From contig CALAUK010000052.1 of NCBI GenBank assembly GCA_937892135.1, forward strand, positions 1 to 5,402: a stretch of DNA of 5,402 nt, written 5' to 3'. The position numbers were made by a program, and so were the translations under genes. The notes beneath the pieces were generated by a model. The model saw nothing but the letters and a program-made list of their open reading frames with translations. It was not told the DNA's origin and ran no database searches. Shown piece after piece: positions 1 through 5,402 of the stretch; within the stretch, counting starts at the first letter, position 1, and each line of letters opens with the position of its first letter. The DNA is from an uncultured Clostridia bacterium. GTDB taxonomy: Bacteria; Bacillota; Clostridia; UBA1381; UMGS1253.

Positions 1-201
1 ATCTCCGTCCCAACCCACACAACACTGAATATCTGGCGCATATTTCATAACTTGTCGAATTATCTCATCGTTAGCAGTCATAAAATATGCGTGATTTTGT
101 GCATCATATTTATGGATTAGCCCAACTATTTCTTCAATCATAGGATTATCAGAATTAACATCCCAAATTAATGAAAAGGGAATGAATAAAAACAGCCCTA
201 T
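1..201 (-). pseudogene. Glycerophosphodiester phosphodiesterase-like fragment, N-terminal part missing, continues off the left edge
   Basis: Read on the minus strand, this frame gives PMIEEIVGLIHKYDAQNHAY, then FMTANDEIIRQVMKYAPDIQ, then CCVGWDGD at the window edge. This matches the late strand-helix units of the GDPD TIM barrel: a helix ending in a KYD-type turn, a strand ending in YFM, a helix, then APDI and a strand. Family members hydrolyse glycerophosphodiesters to glycerol 3-phosphate and an alcohol. The catalytic N-terminal half (the HRG and ENT regions) should lie at higher coordinates but is absent. An in-frame TAG sits at 202-204, and I found no GDPD-like residues in the other two minus frames over 181-240. 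The first in-frame ATG (139-141) lies inside the domain and lacks a ribosome binding site. GDPD similarity is convincing only up to about position 150-165. The family call is from recall of the family pattern; gene breakage or a contig misjoin is inferred. Confidence 0.7.
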
Positions 202-256
202 CTATAAAATAGTTAAGGATTTGTATCTCAGATTTAAAGAGTTACAACCGTTTTAA
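182..256 (+). CDS. Possible 24-residue ORF or 3' tail of a truncated plus-strand gene
   Basis: The frame reads MNKNSPIYKIVKDLYLRFKE and then LQPF before a TAA. The sequence AAAAGGG lies almost directly against the ATG, which is too close for a good ribosome binding site. The amphipathic, lysine- and aromatic-rich peptide looks like the end of a longer protein. The frame is open upstream to about position 95, but there it lies antisense to the GDPD fragment. It ends 17 bases before the start of the 103-residue gene, as expected for the preceding gene of an operon. No family is recognised. It may be a gene tail left after a rearrangement, a genuine small ORF, or chance. Confidence 0.2.
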   Translation: MNKNSPIYKIVKDLYLRFKELQPF

Positions 257-260
257 TATG

Positions 261-266
261 AAGGGA
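261..266 (+). promoter_or_regulatory. Ribosome binding site AAGGGA for the 103-residue gene
   Basis: AAGGGA lies 7 bases before the ATG at 274 and fits a Shine-Dalgarno site. It supports that start. An in-frame TGA at 268-270 rules out any start further upstream in this frame. Confidence 0.55.
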
Positions 267-273
267 ATGAAAA

Positions 274-585
274 ATGTTAACTATAGGAACGCCGGATTAT
301 ATAACCGTGAAACGCGATTGGTATTCTGATAATAATGAGTTTATCAAGCAATTTAAGGATACTTATGAATTTGATTATTCAAAGGCAATTGATGGATGGT
401 ATGATTGTGACTATACAAAATACACAAAAGCCTCTGATAAATTCTATTGTGAGATTGACGGACCCCACGGGATAGCGGAGGGATTTTATGAAAAGTTTGT
501 AAAAAGCTTGTTAAGGTTGAACGGTAAGAAACGCAAGAGAAAAAGCGGATATACCAAATATGAAGTTAGCTATGATTGGGAGTAG
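274..585 (+). CDS. Hypothetical protein, 103 residues, unrecognised
   Basis: This is an intact small ORF with a clear Shine-Dalgarno site (AAGGGA, 7-base spacing) and typical AT-rich codon use; hand counts of its first three lines give about 28-33% GC. I do not recognise the family. The protein has no signal peptide or membrane segment. Its first half is acidic and rich in tyrosine and tryptophan (DRDW-like and GWYDCDYTKYTK stretches). The middle reads FYCEIDGPHGIAEGFYEKF. The end carries a strongly basic cluster, NGKKRKRKSGYTKY, followed by the terminal VSYDWE. This layout suggests a soluble cytoplasmic protein, and the basic run could bind nucleic acid, but that is a guess. It is followed by a second plus-strand start at 590 whose ribosome binding site overlaps this gene's end, so the two look like a translationally coupled pair. 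A toxin/antitoxin, immunity or phage-type accessory role is possible but unsupported. Confidence 0.65.
   Translation: MLTIGTPDYITVKRDWYSDNNEFIKQFKDTYEFDYSKAIDGWYDCDYTKYTKASDKFYCEIDGPHGIAEGFYEKFVKSLLRLNGKKRKRKSGYTKYEVSYDWE
578..582 (+). promoter_or_regulatory. Ribosome binding site GGGAG for the start at 590
   Basis: GGGAG lies in the last codons of the 103-residue gene, 7 bases before the ATG at 590; the stop codon TAG falls inside the spacer. This favours 590 over the in-frame ATGs at 560 and 572, which lack comparable sites, and it suggests translational coupling with the gene upstream. Confidence 0.45.
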
Positions 586-589
586 AGAA

Positions 590-660
590 ATGGATATCAG
601 AGACGTAAAAATTCAAAAAAAAGACTGGTGCAAATTTAGCCCGTATATTTACATAGATAA
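590..660 (+). pseudogene. 5' fragment of an unrecognised plus-strand gene, broken near 650-660
   Basis: From the ATG at 590 the frame reads MDIRDVKIQKKDWCKFSPY, then IYIDNL, with a good ribosome binding site and the same AT-rich composition as the preceding gene. This looks like the genuine N-terminus of a protein. From about 650 onward the same frame, open to a stop at 902-904, runs antisense to the C-terminal domain of the large surface-protein gene, and its residues look like noncoding shadow. I read it as the first 20 or so codons of a gene whose remainder is missing. If it were translated through to 904 it would make a 104-residue hybrid. No family is recognised from so short a piece. 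It may instead be a chance ORF start. Confidence 0.35.
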
Positions 661-3600
661 TTTAAAGGTAAATTGGAAAGTTTCTATAATATTATTTGCT
701 TTAGATGAAGAAGAAACAACCTTGTGCTCGAAATTCGAAACTGTTATACCTGTAACTTTTCCTAACAAAATTCCGTTTTCAAGAAGTATGCAGTCTTCAG
801 GAACACTTCTCTCTGCCATAAACGAAAGCATTCCCTTGCCCGAAAGTGAAACAGGCTCGCTCATCGTTATAACAGGCATCTTCTCCTCTGCCGAAGAAGA
901 ATAAACCGCTCTTACTCTTGTGTCAGAAAGACCTGAATAGAATGTGTAGGTTTCCTCGTAAGAAACTATCTGTCCGTCACGCATCCAGTATACAAATACC
1001 TCTTCACCCACAGGCGCAGGCGCGCGAAGTGTTACCTTCGTGTTGTACAAAACAGTCTTATACGCTTCTGTCTCAGACACATTTTCAAAGTAAATATCAT
1101 ACTCCTGATCATTTTTCGTATATCCCGCAACAATTACGGTATCTTTTGTAAAGCCGTAGGAGAAAACATTGTCTCCTGCTCCTATTTCGGTCTTTTGGCC
1201 TTTAATATACCAGCCGTCAAACTCATAACCTGAAATATACGGATTTTCGGGAGCATAGATATCAGATGAAGTATATCCTGTTGCAAGAATTATATCGTTC
1301 GCATTCTTAAAGGTTACAAGATAAACTCCCTCTTCTGCTTCCTCCTTGTAAACCGCAGTTATACTTCTGTCGGAGCCCGGTGCAAACGTATATTCTTCAT
1401 CATAGGAAATTATTCTCTTTGTTCCCTCTTCAATCCAGTACAGGAAGTTTCCGTTATCCTCAGCTGTAAGCGTTATTTCTGTGCCCTGTCTGAAGTCCAT
1501 AGTAAGCGTTGTTATATCGTTATATGCTTTCTCTTCTGCAAGAACAGAAATTTTCCCTTCACCCACAGAAGAAAGGCTTATCCTGCTCGTCTTAACTTCA
1601 CTTGCGGGCATAATGATATAATATGACGGATTTCTTAAAACTCTCTGGGGATTATTCGGGTCTGTATCCCAGCTTGACTTATAACCGTAGTTTGCAATTT
1701 TTACGGTTTCTCCTGCCTTTGCAAAATGGCGGTAAATCGGAACGTTTGTTGAAAGCGCACTGTCAAATGTCCAGTAAGAAGCATCTCTGTTGGGCCATTG
1801 TCTTCCGTCTGCGTCCCACACATAAACATAGGAATCATCTGTAACATTGAATGTCAGCCACCAGCCTGTTTCATCGCTTGTATATGTTGCGCCGCCGTAG
1901 AATGCCGCATTCTTTGTTACTCCGCCTCCATCTGCCTTTGCTCTTGCAAGAACAAACGCCTCCTTGGAGAATTTGCTCTCTGAAATTGCACCGGCTGCCG
2001 CAGAAGTCGCATTTCCTGATGCTTCTCCCGCACTGAAGCCCTCATAGCCCGAAACCTGATTCTCGCCATAAATCTTTTTTAATGTTGCAGTTGAACCAAC
2101 ACTGGTAACATTATACACAGGAACAGAGAAATGGATAACAAATGTTTCTTTTCCGCCGTTTCTGTCTGTAACAACAACCTTTAAGTCTGCCTTACCGTTT
2201 TCAGAAAAGTCTAAAACGCCGTCTGCCGGTGAAATAGTAAAACTTCCCTCTTCGTCAACAAGCTTGATGCCTGCTGTAACAGAGCTTATGGTCTTTGCTA
2301 TTTTTGCCTTTACATCCTCGTGAGGAAGTTTTATTGAAAACTCATTTCCCAAGCTTCCGTCAAAGTTCGGCACTGTAAACTCAGTTGAAATCCCATCAAT
2401 TTTGTAAGTTACCGCTTTTATCTTTGTGCTTACAAGCTTCTTTTCGATTGTAATTTCGTAGGTTTTTGTGTTACCCGCTTTTGCAGTAACTGTTGCAGTA
2501 ATTGTCTGGGGAAGCGAGTCTATCTTCGTTTCGGACAGAACAACAGTTCCTCCGCTCTTGCTTACTGCAGAAAGCTCAAAGCTGTCTTTTTCAGATGAAA
2601 GAAGAGTATTCTCGGTAATATTTGCTTTTTCTGCGCCGTATGTAAGCTCAAAGGAAGTGTCTGTTGAAACGTGCTCTCCCCAGCGGATAGCAGTCTTTGG
2701 AACTTCATACAGGCTCTGGGCATAATTCTTGCCGCCTGTGTAGATATCAACCTTTTCATTTGCCTTAAAGCTTCTGTAATATACATGCGGATAGAAATAA
2801 ATATTTGTCTGCGGTCCGTCATGCTGGAACTTTGCAAGCTGATAGGGGTATGTGGTTGAGAAGTATGTGCTTTCGCCAACCGCTCTCCATTCATTGTATC
2901 CCGCAGGAACATCGTCAGTTCCCATAACAAGATGTGTCCAGCCCTGAGTTTCAAAATACGGGTTCTCGTACGGAAGCATTACATAAGCAGTACCCGCCGC
3001 ATCGGGAGTAAAGCTGTAGAACACATTGTTTCCGCCAAAGAATTTGCAGTATTTATTATAAAGGTCTCTTGCTGTAATAGCCTCGCCCTCAAATGTAAGG
3101 TTTGACATTGAAGAAACTGCACTTGACATTCTTCCGGGCGAAGTGTTCTGGTTTGCCATAATATGATTTAGACCTTTTAATGCATTACCAACAACACCTA
3201 CTCTGTGAAGCGGGCGGTCCGAACCAAACTGAACGCCTACCTCGTGGTTTTTAACTGTGTTCATAACATAAGCGCCGTTTTCTTTGACCGTTGTTACAAC
3301 ACCATCCACAACCTCAGTTTTGTGAACAATGATACTGTTTTTGTAAACTTCCCTTTCTCCAAGGCGGTTGTCTGCATAGTAAAAGTCAGTTTCCGAAACA
3401 TAGTTTCCCATGATATACTTGCCAACCTCAGGGTTAACAGTTACGGAAACCTCGTGAGAAATTTCAGCAGTCTTAAAGTAGTAAGAAACTGTTTCATTTG
3501 CAGGGTTTGTCATTTCTATTTTATATGCTGCACCGTCTGCAATTTTTGTTCCGGGAACTATTTCAAAGCTGAAAAGGCCAAGCTTTGAGACTAAAGTTTT

Positions 3601-5190
3601 TCCGCTTGCCAGAATATCGGAAGAATTGTTCATATTAACTATCTTCCAGCTTATTTCATCTTCTGCTTTTGCCGTACCCGATACAACAACGGGAGTTTTT
3701 GCAGCAACATCATGGCTTAATATGGGAGCAGATGCCTCGCTTGCACCGATTGTTTTTTCGCCCCATACTGCCTTTGTGACAGCGAAGGACTTGTTTTTAT
3801 CCGCCGAAGTTGCGATGCTCGAGTCAAAAATTACTCCGTAAAGAGACGGGTTCCACTCAACTCTTGTGTCAGGAGTTGCCTCATAAGATGAATGTGTTCC
3901 GAATGTGGGAATATTAACTGTTCCTGCGCCAAAATGCTTTTTATAAAGCTGTGTGCCGGTAACGCCGTAGAACTTAAGTCCTTCATCATCTGTTCTCCAG
4001 CCGTTTTTAAGACCAGTTGTCCATTCTTTGCCTTCCATTACAGCAACATATACTGTTGCAGGCTCGGAAATTTCAAAGCTGTACCAGTATCTTCCGTCCT
4101 CCGCGCCCAAAAGCGGGTCGCCTTTATTTGAATAGAAAGGAAGATTATATGTTGCAGAACCTGCCTCGGCTTTTGACCTCTGAATTACAACACCGTGTCC
4201 AAATATATTTGATGTATTTTCAGTTGTTAACGGGAAGTTTCCTGTTCCGTCATAACCTGTGTAAACTCCAACATAACCGTCGAGTCTTGCATGCTTTAAA
4301 GAATATGTTGCTCTTTCGTGAGCAGTAAAATCTGTTATAACCTCATTTATAGTAAAGTCAAAGGTGTAGTCAGTAACAGTTGTTCTGTCCTGTGCAGTAA
4401 CACGAACTGTAACCTCACATGGAGCGGCTTTCCCGCTGTTTATAACTTCAACTGTTGCGCCAAGGTCTCCCTCTTCTGCTGTTGCCGTAACATTTACCGC
4501 ACTAAGAGGAGCAAACAATCTTACCTCATAATCTGTTTTGCCCTCAATAAGTTCTAATAAGTCAACTCCATTGTAGGAAACTTTTTCAAGATTGGTGTTT
4601 GTTGAATAAGGTACTAATTCAAAATCGATTGAATTAGCCACGGCGTACTGGTGTGCCGCAGAATTTTCGTTACATTTTATCACAAGATCTGTGCCTGAAA
4701 ATGCATTTTCGCCGATTTCGGTAACTGTGTCATAAATAAGCACACTATCAAGATTTTCTGCGTTTGCAAATGCATATTTTTCAATAGTTTTTGTTCCGTA
4801 TTTTACCTCATAGAAATCTCTTTCATTTGTGGGATTATAGTACAAAAGAGAATTCTCTGTATATGCAACCTCGTCTTTTATTGTGTAAGAAGGCTCGTTC
4901 AAAAAGGCAGTTCTACTGAAGGTTACATCAGCACCCGAAAGATTTTTAAACGCCCCCGCCTCAATGTCTTTTACTGTTGCAGGAACATACAAAAACTCGG
5001 GTCCGCTCTGCGAAAAAGCGCCCTCCTTAATAGTTGTTACCGCCTGAGGGATGTATACATTTTTTGCGCTTCCCGTGTAAGCGGTAAGAACGCCGTCTTC
5101 TATTGTAAAATCTGTATCCTTGCTCAAAGTGTCTTTAGCGAAGAACTTAATTTCGGGAGAACCCTCATTAAGCTGCACATTTTCAAGCAT
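649..5190 (-). CDS. Giant modular BspA-like surface/adhesin protein with LRRs, three aromatic-rich modules and InlB-type repeats
   Basis: This 1513-residue protein is built of extracellular-type modules. Residues 26-195 carry BspA-type leucine-rich repeats. Residues 199-283 fit a cadherin-like beta-sandwich (NLEKVSYNGVDL start, YTFDFTI end). Residues 298-455, 665-835 and 1029-1195 are three related aromatic-rich modules. Residues 490-660 and 840-1023 look like further beta-sandwich linkers. Residues 1197-1433 are InlB/Listeria-Bacteroides-like repeats. The last stretch begins a C-terminal domain (FMAERSVPEDCILL, NGILLGK) seen in clostridial surface proteins, but it stops early after FQFTFKLSM. 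I count four cysteines, as is common for exported Gram-positive proteins. Proteins of this type bind host or plant glycans or matrix; the role here is inferred. The start at 5190 has AGGAG with a 6-base spacer and follows a stop at 5209-5211. Oddly, there is no signal peptide, LPXTG motif or S-layer homology domain. GC is near 40-43%, above the plus-strand genes to its left. Family confidence is high; completeness is doubtful at both ends. Confidence 0.9.
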   Translation of the reverse strand: MLENVQLNEGSPEIKFFAKDTLSKDTDFTIEDGVLTAYTGSAKNVYIPQAVTTIKEGAFSQSGPEFLYVPATVKDIEAGAFKNLSGADVTFSRTAFLNEPSYTIKDEVAYTENSLLYYNPTNERDFYEVKYGTKTIEKYAFANAENLDSVLIYDTVTEIGENAFSGTDLVIKCNENSAAHQYAVANSIDFELVPYSTNTNLEKVSYNGVDLLELIEGKTDYEVRLFAPLSAVNVTATAEEGDLGATVEVINSGKAAPCEVTVRVTAQDRTTVTDYTFDFTINEVITDFTAHERATYSLKHARLDGYVGVYTGYDGTGNFPLTTENTSNIFGHGVVIQRSKAEAGSATYNLPFYSNKGDPLLGAEDGRYWYSFEISEPATVYVAVMEGKEWTTGLKNGWRTDDEGLKFYGVTGTQLYKKHFGAGTVNIPTFGTHSSYEATPDTRVEWNPSLYGVIFDSSIATSADKNKSFAVTKAVWGEKTIGASEASAPILSHDVAAKTPVVVSGTAKAEDEISWKIVNMNNSSDILASGKTLVSKLGLFSFEIVPGTKIADGAAYKIEMTNPANETVSYYFKTAEISHEVSVTVNPEVGKYIMGNYVSETDFYYADNRLGEREVYKNSIIVHKTEVVDGVVTTVKENGAYVMNTVKNHEVGVQFGSDRPLHRVGVVGNALKGLNHIMANQNTSPGRMSSAVSSMSNLTFEGEAITARDLYNKYCKFFGGNNVFYSFTPDAAGTAYVMLPYENPYFETQGWTHLVMGTDDVPAGYNEWRAVGESTYFSTTYPYQLAKFQHDGPQTNIYFYPHVYYRSFKANEKVDIYTGGKNYAQSLYEVPKTAIRWGEHVSTDTSFELTYGAEKANITENTLLSSEKDSFELSAVSKSGGTVVLSETKIDSLPQTITATVTAKAGNTKTYEITIEKKLVSTKIKAVTYKIDGISTEFTVPNFDGSLGNEFSIKLPHEDVKAKIAKTISSVTAGIKLVDEEGSFTISPADGVLDFSENGKADLKVVVTDRNGGKETFVIHFSVPVYNVTSVGSTATLKKIYGENQVSGYEGFSAGEASGNATSAAAGAISESKFSKEAFVLARAKADGGGVTKNAAFYGGATYTSDETGWWLTFNVTDDSYVYVWDADGRQWPNRDASYWTFDSALSTNVPIYRHFAKAGETVKIANYGYKSSWDTDPNNPQRVLRNPSYYIIMPASEVKTSRISLSSVGEGKISVLAEEKAYNDITTLTMDFRQGTEITLTAEDNGNFLYWIEEGTKRIISYDEEYTFAPGSDRSITAVYKEEAEEGVYLVTFKNANDIILATGYTSSDIYAPENPYISGYEFDGWYIKGQKTEIGAGDNVFSYGFTKDTVIVAGYTKNDQEYDIYFENVSETEAYKTVLYNTKVTLRAPAPVGEEVFVYWMRDGQIVSYEETYTFYSGLSDTRVRAVYSSSAEEKMPVITMSEPVSLSGKGMLSFMAERSVPEDCILLENGILLGKVTGITVSNFEHKVVSSSSKANNIIETFQFTFKLSM
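892..1602 (-). repeat. InlB/Listeria-Bacteroides-type repeat region (residues 1197-1433)
   Basis: The central unit, residues 1288-1358, has the classic VTF start and GYEFDGWYIKG signature of InlB B-repeats (Flg_new type). It is flanked by two units of the divergent bacterial-repeat kind that resemble each other: FLYWIEEGTKRIISYDEEYTF-like residues 1249-1269 and FVYWMRDGQIVSYEETYTF (1399-1417), each ending in a xITAVY or xVRAVY strand. These small beta-grasp or sandwich units usually act as stalks in surface proteins. Confidence 0.8.
1606..2106 (-). repeat. Aromatic-rich module, copy 3 (residues 1029-1195)
   Basis: The core reads GWWLTFNVTDDSYVYVWD (residues 1109-1126), then W1132, then IYRHFAKAGETVKI (1152-1165). 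It ends at NPSYYIIMP. Before the core, FVLARAKADGGG (1079-1090) aligns with VVIQRSKAEAGS in copy 1. This is the best-conserved pair of the three and supports a true domain repeat rather than compositional similarity. Confidence 0.7.
2686..3198 (-). repeat. Aromatic-rich module, copy 2, divergent (residues 665-835)
   Basis: The core reads NNVFYSFTPDAAGTAYVML (residues 721-739), then W751, and after a longer loop YYRSFKANEKVDI (804-816). The same landmarks occur in copies 1 and 3 in the same order. This copy has a longer central loop rich in Tyr, Phe and Gln (residues 770-802), and the closing strand is poorly matched. It is probably the same domain with altered binding loops. Confidence 0.55.
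3826..4299 (-). repeat. Aromatic-rich module, copy 1 (residues 298-455)
   Basis: The core strands read RYWYSFEISEPATVYVAV (residues 367-384), followed by W390 and then LYKKHFGAGTVNI (415-427). The module ends at NPSLYGVIF. It aligns well with copy 3 across its length, including the terminal NPS-aromatic-hydrophobic strand. The pattern of paired beta strands, exposed Trp/Tyr and an FxxGxxVxI hairpin resembles a carbohydrate-binding jelly-roll or galactose-binding-like fold. The fold is an inference. Confidence 0.7.
4606..5115 (-). repeat. BspA-type (LRR_5-like) leucine-rich repeat region of the large protein
   Basis: Residues 26-195 open with DFTIEDGVLTAYTG, the usual lead-in to BspA-like repeats. 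At least four units share the pattern of a strand, a turn, then xxIxxxAF: VYIPQAVTTIKEGAF (from residue 45), LYVPATVKDIEAGAF (67), VKYGTKTIEKYAF (129) and LIYDTVTEIGENAF (151). A more degenerate unit may precede them at residues 2-22 (LENVQLNEGSPEIKFFA). Such repeats form a curved binding face in surface proteins. Confidence 0.85.
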
Positions 5191-5196
5191 AATTAT

Positions 5197-5201
5197 CTCC
5201 T
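5197..5201 (-). promoter_or_regulatory. Ribosome binding site AGGAG for the large gene
   Basis: On the minus strand AGGAG stands 6 bases before the ATG at 5190, an ideal Shine-Dalgarno spacing. It is the main support for this start, because no signal peptide is present to confirm it. Confidence 0.7.
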
Positions 5202-5208
5202 GGTATGG

Positions 5209-5402
5209 TTATTTTAAGAGTTTTTCAAATTTTCCGGTAACATTACAGAATGTTTCGTCAGGCAAAACGATGTCGGCACTGCTGCCTTCGGGAATTTCAT
5301 AACCCTTGAGTCTGTATGTCTTACCCTTGGTGGTGAAGAACATAACGTAATCGTGAGTCGAACAGGTGAACATTGTCTTGACGACGTCCTCTTCACGGCG
5401 GG
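5209..5402 (-). pseudogene. gyrA: DNA gyrase subunit A fragment, first C-terminal-domain blade, fused to unrelated tail and stop
   Basis: Codons 5400-5281 read RREEDVVKTMFTCS, then THDYVMFFTTKGK, then TYRLKGYEIPEGS. This is the hallmark start of blade 1 of the GyrA C-terminal DNA-wrapping domain, where the family normally continues with RTAKG and an I-N-LL strand. Here, immediately after EGS, the frame changes to 23 unrelated codons (SADIVLPDETFCNVTG, KFEKLLK) and a TAA at 5209-5211. The remaining blades are absent, so a gyrase made from this gene would lack its DNA-wrapping domain, which argues against it being the working chromosomal copy. The gene enters from the right edge, so the catalytic part is not visible. 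The tail is not recognised. It is in the same frame as the large gene, seven codons before its ATG. Recognition of GyrA is confident; whether this is a pseudogene, a recombination product or an assembly chimera is open. Confidence 0.8.

Noticed and set aside
201..210. TATAAAAT-like -10 promoter candidate upstream of 274
   Set aside because: No -35 element at suitable spacing; in AT-rich sequence such a match is expected by chance.
258..329. Alternative start at 258 giving a 23-residue peptide (MKGMKNVNYRNAG...)
   Set aside because: It overlaps the better-supported 103-residue gene in another frame, and the ribosome binding site fits the ATG at 274 better.
649..700. Transcription terminator after the large gene
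   Set aside because: I found no GC-rich hairpin followed by a T run on the minus strand; the region is AT-rich coding sequence of the plus-strand genes.
2562..2954. A 130-residue open frame on the minus strand inside the large gene
   Set aside because: It lies in another frame of a gene with clear domain structure; its sequence is Arg/Ser/Thr/Leu-biased with no family look and no ribosome binding site of note.
3205..3588. A 127-residue plus-strand open frame rich in Val, Phe, Asn and Cys
   Set aside because: It is exactly antisense to the beta-sandwich region of the large gene; its composition is the reverse-complement shadow of Thr/Glu/Lys codons, and it has no supporting signals.
5214..5396. 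A 60-residue minus-strand open frame over the gyrA fragment
   Set aside because: It is an alternative frame of the GyrA blade; the GyrA frame carries unmistakable family residues and this one does not.
1..5402. CRISPR array, insertion sequence, tRNA or diversity-generating retroelement
   Set aside because: No short regularly spaced repeats, transposase, terminal inverted repeats, cloverleaf-like sequence or reverse transcriptase are visible on either strand.

Overview
The window is dominated by one very long minus-strand gene (649-5190, 1513 residues). It encodes a modular, BspA-like surface or adhesin protein. In order, it has leucine-rich repeats, a cadherin-like beta-sandwich, three copies of a roughly 160-residue aromatic-rich module separated by further beta-sandwich domains, InlB/Listeria-Bacteroides-type repeats, and the start of a C-terminal domain that appears cut short. 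This architecture, the GyrA and glycerophosphodiesterase fragments, AGGAG-type ribosome binding sites and moderate-to-low GC suggest an anaerobic gut-type member of the Clostridia (Bacillota). That placement is an inference from protein style, not from a marker gene.

Layout from left to right. Positions 1-201 (minus strand) hold the C-terminal part of a glycerophosphodiester phosphodiesterase-like protein that runs off the left edge and is broken on its N-terminal side. Positions 182-about 660 (plus strand) form a short, AT-rich group: a 24-codon frame that may be the tail of a gene, an intact 103-residue protein I do not recognise (274-585), and the start of another unrecognised gene (590 onward) that runs into the antisense of the large gene. 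Positions 649-5190 are the large minus-strand gene. Positions 5209-5402 (minus strand) begin as unmistakable DNA gyrase subunit A, in the first blade of its C-terminal domain, then switch abruptly after EIPEGS to 23 unrelated codons and a stop.

The most notable property of the window is this patchwork. Every gene boundary I can test by family knowledge is broken: GDPD on its N-terminal side, the large protein probably at its C-terminus, the 590 gene after about 20 codons, and gyrA inside a blade. A chimeric metagenomic assembly or a strongly rearranged locus explains this better than a working gene cluster. I see no evidence that these genes act together and no convincing new system. The best candidate for new biology is the threefold aromatic module inside the large protein. 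I see no tRNA, rRNA, CRISPR array, transposase, inverted repeat or convincing terminator. No gene-free stretch exceeds 300 bases.
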